Origin: Niabella soli DSM 19437
Lineage (GTDB): Bacteria; Bacteroidota; Bacteroidia; Chitinophagales; Chitinophagaceae
Reading direction: 5' to 3'
Assembly: GCF_000243115.2 (NCBI RefSeq)
Contig: NZ_CP007035.1
Span: 3,224,001-3,288,000, forward strand
DNA length: 64,000 bases
The position numbers were made by a program, and so were the translations under genes. The notes below the pieces were generated by a model that was given only the letters and a program-made list of their open reading frames with translations, had not been told where the DNA came from and did no database searches. Positions within the stretch are counted from its first letter, which is position 1; the number at the start of each line of letters is the position of its first letter. Below, piece by piece: positions 1-8,696 of the stretch.

Positions 1-2
1 CC

Positions 3-842
3 TCAGCCTTTCTGCAGCTCATAAATCGTGATCTCCGGCCGCACATTAAACCGCACCTGCCAGGTAAAACCCAGGGCCCGGTTAATATATAAAGTTCTGC
101 CATCAGCAAAATCAAACTTTCCTGCTGTATAGCGCGGGTTATCCACGGGCAAAAGAGGCGGTGGCAAAAACGGGGGCTTGCACTGGCCGCCATGGGTATG
201 CCCGCTGATCACCCAACCATCATATCCGTGCCATACATCCAGGTCCATTACATCCGGGTTATGGCATAAAACCACATGCGCGCTGTTTTTATTCCGGAAA
301 GGCATCACTTTCTCCGGGTGAAAGTTGGTCCCCCATTTATCATCGATGCCAATAAAATTCAACCCGCTGATCTCCTGCTGTGCATTGCGCAAAACCGGGA
401 TCCCTGCTTTTTTAAGGATCGCTTCAATAGTAAAAGCAACCTGATCATTCGACCAGTGTTTTCCGTAATCATGATTTCCAAAGATGGCTATGGTTCCCAG
501 CCTGCCTCTGGGTGCATAAGGGATTAATGTGCTTAACTGTTTATATTGCCGGTCATCGGTATAGGTAATAAAATCACCGGTATAGGCAACAAAATCCGGT
601 TGGTAAGAAGCCGCTTTCACAAACGAATCACGGATATAACTATCCCTTGAAGTGGCGCCGATATGAATATCGCTCAGCTGCATCAATGTTTTCCCCACCA
701 GCGCGTCCGGCAGGTTCTTTATTGGCATGGGAACGCGGGTAAATTCCAGCCAGAAAGGTTCCACTTGCCAACTATACAATCCTGTCAATATACCCGCTCC
801 CCCCAGTATCCCCGCCGTTTTAAAAAATTTTTTCCGGTTCAT
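3..842 (-). CDS. membrane-anchored metallophosphoesterase
   Basis: Calcineurin-type metallophosphoesterase of about 279 residues. The metal-binding motifs are in the expected order: DIH at residues 58-60, TGD at 88-90, GNHD at 122-125, a CHN histidine near 194 and GHTH at 214-217. The N-terminus is basic (MNRKKFFK) and followed by a Gly/Ile/Leu-rich hydrophobic segment at about residues 9-23, so the protein is probably tethered to the inner membrane with its active site outside, like YkuE-type enzymes. An upstream in-frame start exists at 881, but a -7 box for this strand at 849-856 would put the transcript start inside that extension, so 842 is chosen. The substrate cannot be told; a lipid-linked phosphate is one possibility. 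Confidence 0.85.
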   Translation of the reverse strand: MNRKKFFKTAGILGGAGILTGLYSWQVEPFWLEFTRVPMPIKNLPDALVGKTLMQLSDIHIGATSRDSYIRDSFVKAASYQPDFVAYTGDFITYTDDRQYKQLSTLIPYAPRGRLGTIAIFGNHDYGKHWSNDQVAFTIEAILKKAGIPVLRNAQQEISGLNFIGIDDKWGTNFHPEKVMPFRNKNSAHVVLCHNPDVMDLDVWHGYDGWVISGHTHGGQCKPPFLPPPLLPVDNPRYTAGKFDFADGRTLYINRALGFTWQVRFNVRPEITIYELQKG

Positions 843-848
843 CAGGTG

Positions 849-856
849 CAAAAGTA
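849..856 (-). promoter_or_regulatory. -7 promoter box (TACTTTTG) of the phosphoesterase gene
   Basis: On the minus strand the sequence matches the Bacteroidota -7 consensus TAnnTTTG and ends 6 bases before the ATG at 842. It suggests a nearly leaderless transcript and supports the shorter start. No convincing -33 TTTG was identified. Confidence 0.5.
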
Positions 857-990
857 GCCCGCACTGCAATTTTAATCGCAAAACAGAATATTAAACTTTT
901 GTTTTAATGCCCCGTCAAAAGGGTGTTGATAAAATTTTAACAGGCCGAAAGAAGGATTTTCCACAAAACCCCATCTAAAGTAATAACCGT

Positions 991-1692
991 ATGACGCAAA
1001 TTCAGATAAAATATCTCTTAGTGGGCCTCGTGTGCTGTATTGCACTGCAGGTGCCGGCACAGCAGATCCCGTCCAGACCTAACGATGGAGTGCGGCGGGA
1101 CAATACCAAAACCGACCAGCTAAAAGGCTACCAGCAATTACATCTGAGTTCGGTTCAGCAGCAAAAACTACGGGCCCTTCAAAAGGAAGGTCGTCTGCAG
1201 GCAACCGCAATCCGCACCGATCCGCAACTGACCGCTGACGAAAAAAAAGAAAAACTGAAACAGGTTTTTAAAGAGCAAAGCACAAAAAGAAATGCCATGC
1301 TTACCCCGGAGCAACAAAAAACCTGGGAAGAACTGGGTCTGGAGAAACAACAGCGCCGGTCCAATGAAACAGTAAAAGTCGACCAAAGAGCCCCGCAAGC
1401 GGATAAGGATCATGATATAAATGGCCTGCCTCAAAAAAGCGCATTGCCGCGAAACAACCTGAATCTTAGCCAGCGTCAACGTCAAAAGATGACGGATCTG
1501 AACACCCGCCTGAAGGAAAAAGCGGCATCGGTAAAAAGCGATACCACGCTTTCAGATGAGCAGAAGAAAATCCGGTTAACCGCTATGCAGAAAGAAATCC
1601 GGCAACAACGAAAGGAACTTTTAACGCCCGAACAATGGCAGCAATGGAAAGCACTAAATAATCAGCAAAAACGTTCCGTAATCAATTTTTAA
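991..1692 (+). CDS. secreted two-module Spy/CpxP-like protein
   Basis: Hypothetical exported protein of 233 residues. A signal peptide covers about residues 1-23 (cleavage after VPA). The mature part holds two copies of one charged helical module: each begins with a LSxxQ(R)QK-type helix, continues through a TDP/SDT-x-L-(T/S)-x-(D)E-KK turn and ends with a (L)LTPEQ(x)(Q)W motif, at roughly residues 50-115 and 155-227. LTxxQ pairs are the signature of periplasmic Spy/CpxP chaperone-like proteins, which respond to envelope stress or metals in proteobacteria. That function is inferred, not shown. The following gene (32 bases downstream) carries a third copy of the module, so the two are probably one operon produced by duplication. 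Confidence 0.7.
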   Translation: MTQIQIKYLLVGLVCCIALQVPAQQIPSRPNDGVRRDNTKTDQLKGYQQLHLSSVQQQKLRALQKEGRLQATAIRTDPQLTADEKKEKLKQVFKEQSTKRNAMLTPEQQKTWEELGLEKQQRRSNETVKVDQRAPQADKDHDINGLPQKSALPRNNLNLSQRQRQKMTDLNTRLKEKAASVKSDTTLSDEQKKIRLTAMQKEIRQQRKELLTPEQWQQWKALNNQQKRSVINF

Positions 1693-1724
1693 TAAACAGA
1701 TCCTTTAACTTAAAAAAACAAAAA

Positions 1725-2087
1725 ATGAAGAAATCGTATTTAATCGCCGCAACCATAGGCCTTTTCAGCCTTTCAACCAGCTTTGCCCAGGACAGCGCTA
1801 AAGCAAAAAAAGGAATGGAAAACCGCCGGGAGGCCATGTACAGTGATTTGAACCTGACACAGGATCAAAAGGACAAACTGAAAACACTGGATGAAGATGG
1901 TTTTAAACAAATGAAGGCCCTGCGTGATGACCAATCACTGTCCGACGATCAGAAAAAATCAAAAATAATGGAGATGCGTAAAGCACAAAAAGAGGCGCGT
2001 GATAAGATCCTGACCAAAGAGCAATCCGAAAAACTGGATGCAAAAATGAAAGAAATGCGCGCCAAAAGGGGTGGAGCAGGATCATAA
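1725..2087 (+). CDS. secreted single-module Spy/CpxP-like protein
   Basis: Exported protein of 120 residues with a signal peptide (residues 1-21, cleaved after SFA). The mature chain is one highly charged helical module: LNLTQDQKDKL at about 45-55, a DDQSLSDDQKK turn near 72, then ILTKEQSEKL near 97 and a Lys/Arg/Gly-rich tail. It resembles the two modules of the preceding gene, with which it probably forms an operon; a strong intrinsic terminator follows 36 bases after the stop codon. A periplasmic stress or chaperone role is inferred from the LTxxQ family only. Confidence 0.7.
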   Translation: MKKSYLIAATIGLFSLSTSFAQDSAKAKKGMENRREAMYSDLNLTQDQKDKLKTLDEDGFKQMKALRDDQSLSDDQKKSKIMEMRKAQKEARDKILTKEQSEKLDAKMKEMRAKRGGAGS

Positions 2088-2122
2088 CCCTGTCTTATTA
2101 GTTAGTTTACCAGATAGATTAG

Positions 2123-2156
2123 AAGGCCATCCTTAATAGTTAGGATGGCCTTTCTT
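2123..2156 (+). terminator. intrinsic terminator after the Spy-like pair
   Basis: A perfect 11-bp stem (2123-2133 with 2142-2152, core GGCCATCC/GGATGGCC) with an 8-base loop is followed by TTCTTTT. Confidence 0.85.
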
Positions 2157-2159
2157 TTG

Positions 2160-3181
2160 ATACAGATTGTCTAAATTTATTCAACGCAGGCCAGAAAATA
2201 GTTCGATATAGGTCTCCCGCTGATCTCGCGGATAGCTATCCCGTTGTGTGAATACAATTATTGCTTTTTATGTTTTTCTACTTTTTTCCCGATCAATCGG
2301 GACCAAAAAGTAGAGCAAAAAGGGCATGGTCAAACGAATGCCCCCGGCCGTTTGACCAGCCTCGCACACGAAAACTCAAATGGAAAAGCAGCCTCAAAGC
2401 ATAAACGAAGAGAGTAGTTGGAGACACTATTCTCCGATTGTCGTATAGTACTTACTGCGTTTATTTTTTTACGGGGGATTATTTTTTAAAAAACGTTCTT
2501 TCGTTGCGTAAAAAAGAGGCGCTTAATTGCCCTCTGATTTGCGCGATTTCGATTTCGTTCAGAAATAACAATTGTAATGAGTTTCCCGATGAAATCGAAA
2601 TAGTTAAGACACCCGAAGTCTTTATTAGAACGTTGTCCGCAAAACAGCAAAAGAAAAAATCAAGCGGAATGGCGATTTTGACGCCGTAAAGGGACTCTGA
2701 AAGCATAGAGATGGCAGGCGGGCGTCATAATCAGGCCTGAAGCGCAGATTTTTGCGTTCCTGCCGGGCAAAATAAAGGCTGACTCAAAATAAAATGTTTT
2801 AGGCTGGATTTGCCTTTTTGCGGGCGAGATTTTTTGCTCCACTTTTTTATCGACTGAAAAAAGTGGAAAAGAAACAATTAGATAGATTCCTATTCGTCGG
2901 TTTCGATGATTGTGTTACAAAGAATGTCGATCTAAATATCTTACCCCGGATTATTCCGTTTATAGACAATGCAACAGACGCCCACACGACAGGAGCTGTC
3001 GGCACGTAGACTGCCGCAGAACAGGAACTGAGCTCATCTGCACTTCGTCAAAAGCGAAGCGCCGCGGGAAAGCGGTAAAAAGAGGTTGCAGTGCTATAAT
3101 GAAAAAGAATTTGGATTATTATAGATTTACAGGCGGTATTGAACGATATTTGTGCCCTTACTGTTGTAAAAATAGCATAAC
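2160..3181. other. geneless stretch with a decayed inverted repeat
   Basis: No convincing gene is present: the open frames here are short and overlap on both strands. Two places carry related hairpin sequence in opposite orientation. Near 2277-2324, ACTTTTTT and AAAAAGT flank a CCCGAT-CAATCGGG palindrome and are followed by GAGCAAAAAGGGCA. On the minus strand near 2865-2805, CCACTTTTTT and AAAAAAGTGG are followed by GAGCAAAAA and later AAAAAGGCAAATCC. Such hairpin-plus-GAGCAAAAA stretches resemble intergenic repeats I associate with Bacteroidota genomes. The segment between them looks like the remains of an element or a lost gene. Confidence 0.45.
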
Positions 3182-4096
3182 ATGAAAAAAATTGACCCGC
3201 GGTTTGAAAAATTTGCGAACAAAAAAAGCAATGCCGCAATAAAAGAAGCGTTCAAACAGGAAAAAAGAAAATATAAAAAAGAACGCGCCGCATTCTTTGA
3301 ACAAAAAAAAGCGGCCGCAAAAACAGTTGCTGCTGCCCCTGTAATAGAACGTAAGACCACCCCTTCTGCGCCACTGATGCCACTGAACAAATACCTGGCC
3401 CACAGCGGTGTTTGCTCCAGGAGAGATGCCGCAATCTTGATTAAAGACGGAAAAGTAAAAGTAAATGCCTTGGTGGTAATAGAACCGGGATATAAAGTAC
3501 AGCCGGGGGATAGCATCACCGCAAACGGAAAGAAAGTCAGCCCCGAAAAAAACCTGGTGTATATCCTGTTAAACAAACCCAAAGATTATATCACCACCAC
3601 TGATGACCCCCAGAAAAGAAAAACAGTGCTGGATCTTATAAAAACGGCTACCACGGAGCGGGTATACCCCGTGGGACGGTTAGACCGGAATACTTCCGGG
3701 GTACTGCTGATCACTAATGACGGAGATCTGGCGCAGAAACTGACCCACCCCAGTAACGAGGTGAGAAAAATCTACGCCGCCACACTGGATAAGCCATTGG
3801 ATAAAAAAAGCTTTGATCAAATACTGAAAGGCGTGGTGCTGGAGGATGGCCCTGCACCAGTGGACGTGCTGGCCTATGCAGATATGGACGATAAAACCCA
3901 GATAGGGATAGAGTTGCACAGCGGCCGCAACCGCATTGTACGCCGCATTTTTGAGGCGGTTGGTTATGAAGTAAAACACCTGGACCGGGTGATGTTTGGC
4001 GGGTTGACAAAAAAGAATGTGGAGCGCGGCAAATTCCGCTTCCTCACAGAAAAAGAAGTCCGTAACCTTAAGTTTTTCGGCAAAGGAAAAAAATGA
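3182..4096 (+). CDS. S4-domain rRNA pseudouridine synthase (RluB/RsuA type)
   Basis: Converts a specific uridine of ribosomal RNA to pseudouridine. The 304-residue protein begins with a Lys/Ala-rich, probably disordered extension (residues 1-65). An S4 RNA-binding domain follows from about residue 68 (NKYLAHSGVCSRRDA), then the RsuA/RluB/E/F catalytic domain with the motif GRLDRNTSGVLL, whose Asp is the catalytic residue, and a late HSGRNRIVRRIFEA motif typical of the family. The basic N-terminal extension is common in Bacteroidota members. The stop overlaps the next start by 4 bases (ATGA), so two pseudouridine synthases are translationally coupled. The exact target uridine is not clear. Confidence 0.9.
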   Translation: MKKIDPRFEKFANKKSNAAIKEAFKQEKRKYKKERAAFFEQKKAAAKTVAAAPVIERKTTPSAPLMPLNKYLAHSGVCSRRDAAILIKDGKVKVNALVVIEPGYKVQPGDSITANGKKVSPEKNLVYILLNKPKDYITTTDDPQKRKTVLDLIKTATTERVYPVGRLDRNTSGVLLITNDGDLAQKLTHPSNEVRKIYAATLDKPLDKKSFDQILKGVVLEDGPAPVDVLAYADMDDKTQIGIELHSGRNRIVRRIFEAVGYEVKHLDRVMFGGLTKKNVERGKFRFLTEKEVRNLKFFGKGKK

Positions 4097-4809
4097 AACT
4101 AAAAGAGCTCATCGTTTTTGAAACCGGAGAACTGGTTGCGCTGAATAAGCCTTCGGGCCTGCTTTCCATACCCGACAGGGAGGGAAAAGAGCCCTCGTTA
4201 AAAGACCTGCTGCAGGTGCAATATGACGACATTTTTACGGTACACCGCCTGGACCGGGAAACAAGCGGTCTTATTATTTTTGCGAAAACGGCCGCCGCGC
4301 ACAAACACTTCAGCCAGCAATTTGAGGCACGTAAAACAATAAAAGTCTATACCGGGCTGGTGTTAGGCTCCGTAACAGTACCCGAAGGCCATATAGACGC
4401 CCCGATAGCCGAAAACATGGTAAAACGCGGTACCATGATCATTCATCGCCGGGGCAAACAAGCGCTGACGGATTTTAAAGTATTAAAAGATTATGGCCTT
4501 TACACCTGGATGCAGTTCAATATCCACACCGGGCGCACACATCAGATACGGGTACATACAAAGGAGATAGGTCATCCGCTGGTGGGTGATACCCTTTACG
4601 GAGATGGCAAACCCGTTTTTATTTCGTCTTTTAAAAGCAAATTCAACCTGTCAAAAAATGAGCTCGAAGAACGCCCGATTCTGAACCGGTTGGCGCTGCA
4701 CGCGGCTCAATTGAAAATAGCCGGCCCCGACGGAAATGTAATTGCCCTGGAGGCGCCATTGCACAAGGATTTAAGAGCCACCTTGCAGCAGTTGGATAAA
4801 AGACGATAG
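4093..4809 (+). CDS. RluA-family pseudouridine synthase
   Basis: A 238-residue pseudouridine synthase of the RluA superfamily, without an S4 domain. The catalytic motif HRLDRETSGL lies at residues 51-60 with the nucleophilic Asp at 54; the family motif HTGRTHQIRVH and the following GHPLVGDTLYG occur in the second half. It is read directly from the preceding RluB-like gene with a 4-base overlap, so both probably modify structural RNA in the same expression unit. Short RluA proteins of this kind may act on rRNA or tRNA; which one cannot be decided here. An intrinsic terminator stands about 95 bases downstream. Confidence 0.9.
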   Translation: MKLKELIVFETGELVALNKPSGLLSIPDREGKEPSLKDLLQVQYDDIFTVHRLDRETSGLIIFAKTAAAHKHFSQQFEARKTIKVYTGLVLGSVTVPEGHIDAPIAENMVKRGTMIIHRRGKQALTDFKVLKDYGLYTWMQFNIHTGRTHQIRVHTKEIGHPLVGDTLYGDGKPVFISSFKSKFNLSKNELEERPILNRLALHAAQLKIAGPDGNVIALEAPLHKDLRATLQQLDKRR

Positions 4810-4862
4810 CCGTAGCTTATTTAACGCGGATTCGACAAACAAGCAACTTAATATTAATCTTT

Positions 4863-4984
4863 AACCACATAGATTCAAAGGGCTGCAGGAAGTTTAGATA
4901 GTGTAGATTGAAGCTTCGCTTCAATCTTTTGTGCCCCTATAATATTTTGAGAATAAATGGTTTACCCTATATGCCTATGTGGTT
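4863..4984. repeat. AACCACATAG inverted repeat pair
   Basis: AACCACATAG at 4863-4872 and its exact reverse complement CTATGTGGTT at 4975-4984 bracket about 100 bases that include a terminator. A further CTATGTGGTT arm occurs alone at 10427-10436, upstream of the pantothenate kinase gene. It appears to be a dispersed intergenic repeat. Confidence 0.5.
4905..4930 (+). terminator. intrinsic terminator after the pseudouridine synthase operon
   Basis: A perfect 10-bp stem AGATTGAAGC/GCTTCAATCT with a 3-base loop is followed by TTT. It lies about 95 bases after the RluA-type gene. Confidence 0.75.
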
Positions 4985-5011
4985 TTATTTCTTGCTTTTA
5001 TCGAACTGGCG

Positions 5012-5902
5012 TCATTTAAACACTGCCACCAGCGCTTTAAAAAGAGATTTCAATTTTAATAAAACAGAAAGACGGGGCGTTGTTGCCGGCCCCGAATACA
5101 CGGCGCCTCTTCTCAGAAAATAACTGGAGAAAGTGCCCGCCGTAAGGCCCCATTTACGGATAAACTGGTAATACCCTTTATTTTTTTTTATCCGCTTAAC
5201 AGACAGGGATCCGAAATGATAAACCCTGCTGGCTGCTATGCCCCTGAAATAACGGATCCCTGTGTTCCATAACTTCATAGAAAAGTCGGGGTCCGAATAC
5301 ATACCCGGAGAAAACTCGGTACTATAACCTCCCACCAGGTCCCATATGTTTTTGTGCACGACATTCGGAGGCCAGGTGGCGCCCATCCAATCGCTCATGG
5401 GCAGCGTATTAAACTCGTTTAAAAGCGCTTCTTTTTGAAAATGTTCCAGGTCGGCGCCATAATCTTTTGCGATACTGCAACGGCTTTGCGGGCGCCGTTC
5501 AATAGCCGTTGCTGAAATAAAAAAATAATCGTGCCCCACTTCCTGCACCGCCTTCCAAAGGTGCTGATCCCACTGCGGGCACACATACATATCATCATTG
5601 ATATATAAAATATAATCCGTATAGGCCAGCCGGGCAGCGGCGTTCAGGGCATAACAAACACCAATATTTTCTTTGCTGTGCGTATAATCGATGCCGGGCT
5701 GCTCTTTTACCCAATCAAGCGTGCCATCCGCCCCGTCATTTACATGCACAATAATTTGATGCTCAAAATCCGAATGAGATAAAATGCTTGCGATACAGGC
5801 TTTTAAATAATCAAGATTATTCCAGGAGGGCAACAGGATGGAGAACTTTTGATGCAGTTTCTTGGTACGTAAGCAATAAGATATGTCCAACAAGTTATTC
5901 AA
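5012..5902 (-). CDS. family 2 glycosyltransferase
   Basis: GT-A fold glycosyltransferase of 296 residues. The nucleotide-sugar binding start is seen as SILLPSWNNLDYL at about residues 21-33, followed by a HVNDGADGT turn, the ENIGVCYALN loop and a metal-binding YINDDMY motif near residue 100. The C-terminal third is basic and amphipathic (RIKKNKGYYQFIRKWG), consistent with membrane association. The only visible start in frame is TTG at 5902; no ATG precedes the domain. It stands at the edge of a four-gene cluster of GT2 enzymes (5.0-8.7 kb), probably for surface polysaccharide or lipopolysaccharide sugars; donor and acceptor are unknown. Confidence 0.8.
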   Translation of the reverse strand: MNNLLDISYCLRTKKLHQKFSILLPSWNNLDYLKACIASILSHSDFEHQIIVHVNDGADGTLDWVKEQPGIDYTHSKENIGVCYALNAAARLAYTDYILYINDDMYVCPQWDQHLWKAVQEVGHDYFFISATAIERRPQSRCSIAKDYGADLEHFQKEALLNEFNTLPMSDWMGATWPPNVVHKNIWDLVGGYSTEFSPGMYSDPDFSMKLWNTGIRYFRGIAASRVYHFGSLSVKRIKKNKGYYQFIRKWGLTAGTFSSYFLRRGAVYSGPATTPRLSVLLKLKSLFKALVAVFK

Positions 5903-6056
5903 TTGGTTTAAATCCGGTTTTAATATTGCCTCGCACTCCTACCATCAGACGTTTTTTCCCATAAAATCTTGCAATAATTTTTTAAATATTCCGCAAAGTT
6001 GACCTATCTTGTACAATAATTAAACCAAAATCAGGCGCCGCCGTACCTGTTTCATT

Positions 6057-6851
6057 ATGACTGATCCTCATAATATCTCGCTTGTCGTATCCACTTATAA
6101 CTGGCCACAGGCCCTGGAATTGGTATTGCTGGGAGTAGCCGCGCAAAAAAAACTGCCGGCCGAAGTATTAATTGCCGACGACGGATCCGGAGCAGCAACA
6201 AAAGAATTGATCCGTTCTTTTCAGCATAAATTTCCCGTACCGCTACAGCATATCTGGCAGCCGGATGAGGGTTTTCAACTGGCACGCATCCGCAATAAAG
6301 CCATTGCAGCCGCTCAGGCGGATTATATTGTTCAGATCGATGGCGATTCCATCCCGGAAAAGCATTTCATCATGGACCATGCGCGGGTAGCCGAAACCGG
6401 TTGTTTTGTGCGGGGCACCCGCGGGCTGCTGACGCCAGGGGCCAGCCAACGTGCTATAGCTCAAAAAAAAATCGCCTTTCATTTTTATTCCTCCGGCGTA
6501 AAACATCGCAATAATGTCCTGCGGTCGCCCCTGCTGTTGCCACTGGGCATTAAAAAAGAAACAAACTCCTTCCGGGTTAAAGGCAGCAATATGGGGTTTT
6601 GGAGAAAGGATTTTATCCGTGTAAACGGCTACAATAACGCCATGGAAGGCTGGGGGCACGAGGATGAGGAACTGGCCGCGCGCTTTATAAATGCCGGTCT
6701 CCGGAAAAAGAAAGTAAAACTGGCCGCCGTTCAGTATCATTTACACCACAAAACGGCGTCGCAGGAACAGGAACCCCTCCATTGCTTGGTATTGGAAAAC
6801 GTACGTACTCAACTGATTATAGCCTGCACCAATGGCATGGCACAACTTTAA
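6057..6851 (+). CDS. family 2 glycosyltransferase with GT7C-like end (copy 1)
   Basis: A 264-residue GT-A glycosyltransferase. It opens with LVVSTYNWPQALELVL and ADDGSG, carries the IWQPDEGFQLARIRN motif and the metal-binding DGD (VQIDGDS), and closes with NGYNNAMEGWGHEDEELAARF, the galactosyltransferase C-terminal-like (Glyco_transf_7C) signature. The next gene is a close paralogue with the same motifs, 8 bases downstream, so this is a tandem duplication. Likely role: adding a hexose during lipopolysaccharide core or O-antigen synthesis, by family only. The C-terminal part is the most different between the two copies, suggesting different acceptors. Confidence 0.85.
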   Translation: MTDPHNISLVVSTYNWPQALELVLLGVAAQKKLPAEVLIADDGSGAATKELIRSFQHKFPVPLQHIWQPDEGFQLARIRNKAIAAAQADYIVQIDGDSIPEKHFIMDHARVAETGCFVRGTRGLLTPGASQRAIAQKKIAFHFYSSGVKHRNNVLRSPLLLPLGIKKETNSFRVKGSNMGFWRKDFIRVNGYNNAMEGWGHEDEELAARFINAGLRKKKVKLAAVQYHLHHKTASQEQEPLHCLVLENVRTQLIIACTNGMAQL

Positions 6852-6859
6852 CGAAGCAT

Positions 6860-7666
6860 ATGAACCCATCAAAAAAACTGACAGTTTCCCTGGTTATTGC
6901 CACGTATAACTGGCCGCAGGCGCTGGAATGCAGCCTCAAAAGTGTTTTACGCCAAAGCAGACTGCCGGATGAAGTGATCATCGCAGATGACGGATCTACC
7001 CCGCAAACGGCCGCACTTATCGAAACCTACCGGGCGCTGTTTCCCGTACCGCTGCTCCATATCTGGCAGCCGGATGAGGGGTTCCAACTGGCGCGCATCC
7101 GCAACAAGGCCATTGCTGCAGCGCAATCTGACTATATTGTTCAGATCGACGGAGACCTGGTACTGCACCGGAACTTTATCAGCGATCACTGCGCCTTCAG
7201 CGAGCCAGGATTTTTCGCAACCGGCGGCCGGGTGTTACTGGGCAAATCGTTCTCGGAAAAAGTGCTGGCCCAGCCGCAAAAAAACATTTCTTTTTTTAAT
7301 AAAGGCATCAAAAACCGGAAGAACAGCATCCGCTACCGGCCCCTGACCCGCCTGTTTAAGAACTACCGCGCCAGTGACGTTTTTTACCTGCGCGGATGTA
7401 ATATGGCTTTTTGGAGAAAAGACCTGCTCAATATTAATGGCTATAACGAGGCCTTTACCGGCTGGGGCAGGGAAGACAATGAAATTGTAGTGCGACTGTT
7501 GAACAGCGGGGTGCAGAAACATGCATTAAAGCACGGCGCCATTGCCTACCACATTTATCATCCCGAAAAAGAGCGCGGCTCCTTAAGCCGCAATGAAGAA
7601 CTCTTGAGTGCGGCGGTCAGCGGCAGCAGCAAATTTGCGCTTTTGGGGCTGAATCAATACTTGTGA
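6860..7666 (+). CDS. family 2 glycosyltransferase with GT7C-like end (copy 2)
   Basis: Paralogue of the preceding gene, 268 residues. It shares VIATYNWPQALE, ADDGST, IWQPDEGFQLARIRN, KAIAAAQ, VQIDGD, and NGYNEAFTGWGREDNEI. A longer in-frame start at 6782 would overlap the upstream gene by 70 bases; the ATG at 6860 aligns with the N-terminus of copy 1 and is preferred. The two genes are 8 bases apart on the same strand and are presumably co-transcribed. Conservation is strongest over the nucleotide-sugar binding half, which fits a shared donor sugar. Confidence 0.85.
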   Translation: MNPSKKLTVSLVIATYNWPQALECSLKSVLRQSRLPDEVIIADDGSTPQTAALIETYRALFPVPLLHIWQPDEGFQLARIRNKAIAAAQSDYIVQIDGDLVLHRNFISDHCAFSEPGFFATGGRVLLGKSFSEKVLAQPQKNISFFNKGIKNRKNSIRYRPLTRLFKNYRASDVFYLRGCNMAFWRKDLLNINGYNEAFTGWGREDNEIVVRLLNSGVQKHALKHGAIAYHIYHPEKERGSLSRNEELLSAAVSGSSKFALLGLNQYL

Positions 7667-7746
7667 ATCTTACAGGTTTCGCAGAATACACAGAATTCAA
7701 TGCCCTTCTGTAATAATCCCTGGCATCTATGGGCTATTAAATTTAT

Positions 7747-8682
7747 TCATCTTTTTGCCAACCGGTAGGCATGCTTGATTCTGGACAGCAGGCCGCCCAT
7801 TTTTTTCTTCTTCCAAAGCAGTATTTTTTGATGCCGGGCGATAAATAAAAAAAGCCGCCGGCTAAACGGCTTCGTAAGCGCCCCATGCCACAGTCCGTAT
7901 AATTGCTGCATAAATTTTTGATGAGCGCCCGGCAATTGCTGAAAAACATTCAAATGCAGGTCGACAAGGCATTTAAAGGAATGATTCTGCTGTCCGGGCC
8001 TGAATTCAAAGCCACCATTTACCGTTGTATTAGCTGCATGCACCCGTTGCAGCACCATTGTTTGCGGCCAATAGCTTACACCCCCCGAACAGGCGGCTAC
8101 TGCAGCGCCATACCAATCATACACCAGTCCTTCCGGCACCGGAAAAACCCTTGCAACCAACTCCCTTCGCATCAAGAGTGCGTGTCCGCTTACAGTATTA
8201 AAAATAGCGATCTTCCTCAGGTCCGTTCCCTCAAAACGCCGGTAGCTCCGGTTCCCCTTCCGGTTCCAGTCCTTTTCCCCTTCATTAAAAAACCGCACCG
8301 AATTGCAATAGATCAGCGGACTTCCCGGCGGCCAGTTGGCCAACAGCGTCGCAATCTTGTCCGGATGCCAGACATCGTCCTGATCCGCAAATCCCACAAT
8401 TGCGCCGGTAGCCCTGCTTACGGCGCTGTTGAAATTTTTTGCAAACCCCAGGTTTTCAGCGTTTTTTTCCAATCGGATGCGTGGATCTTTTTCTGAGAAC
8501 CGGCTCAGTATCAACATAGTATCATCAGTAGAAGCATCATCGCAAATAATGATCTCCAGGTTTTGGTACCGCTGGTTGCAAATAGAATTCAACTGTTCGG
8601 CAATATATTTTTCACCATTGTATGTGCACAGCACAATACTTACAAGCAACGACTGGTGGGCTTCAGTTTCCCCAGGGAACAT
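7747..8682 (-). CDS. family 2 glycosyltransferase, rhamnosyltransferase-like
   Basis: A 311-residue GT2 enzyme with the classical bacterial layout: VSIVLCTYNGEKYIAEQLNS near the N-terminus, IICDDASTDDT, NLGFAKNFN, and the metal-binding FADQDDVWHPDK motif at about residue 95. This arrangement is common in rhamnosyltransferase-like enzymes of O-antigen and capsule synthesis; the donor is an inference. The C-terminal end is strongly basic with amphipathic helices (RRLFLFIARHQKILLWKKKK), suitable for binding the inner membrane surface. It lies 14 bases after meaB on the same strand, although the two functions appear unrelated. Confidence 0.82.
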   Translation of the reverse strand: MFPGETEAHQSLLVSIVLCTYNGEKYIAEQLNSICNQRYQNLEIIICDDASTDDTMLILSRFSEKDPRIRLEKNAENLGFAKNFNSAVSRATGAIVGFADQDDVWHPDKIATLLANWPPGSPLIYCNSVRFFNEGEKDWNRKGNRSYRRFEGTDLRKIAIFNTVSGHALLMRRELVARVFPVPEGLVYDWYGAAVAACSGGVSYWPQTMVLQRVHAANTTVNGGFEFRPGQQNHSFKCLVDLHLNVFQQLPGAHQKFMQQLYGLWHGALTKPFSRRLFLFIARHQKILLWKKKKMGGLLSRIKHAYRLAKR

Positions 8683-8696
8683 TGGTACGGCTGGTT

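Noticed and set aside
2438-3009. Short open frames on both strands in the gap
   Set aside because: They overlap each other, have unlikely composition, no recognisable domain and no start signals.
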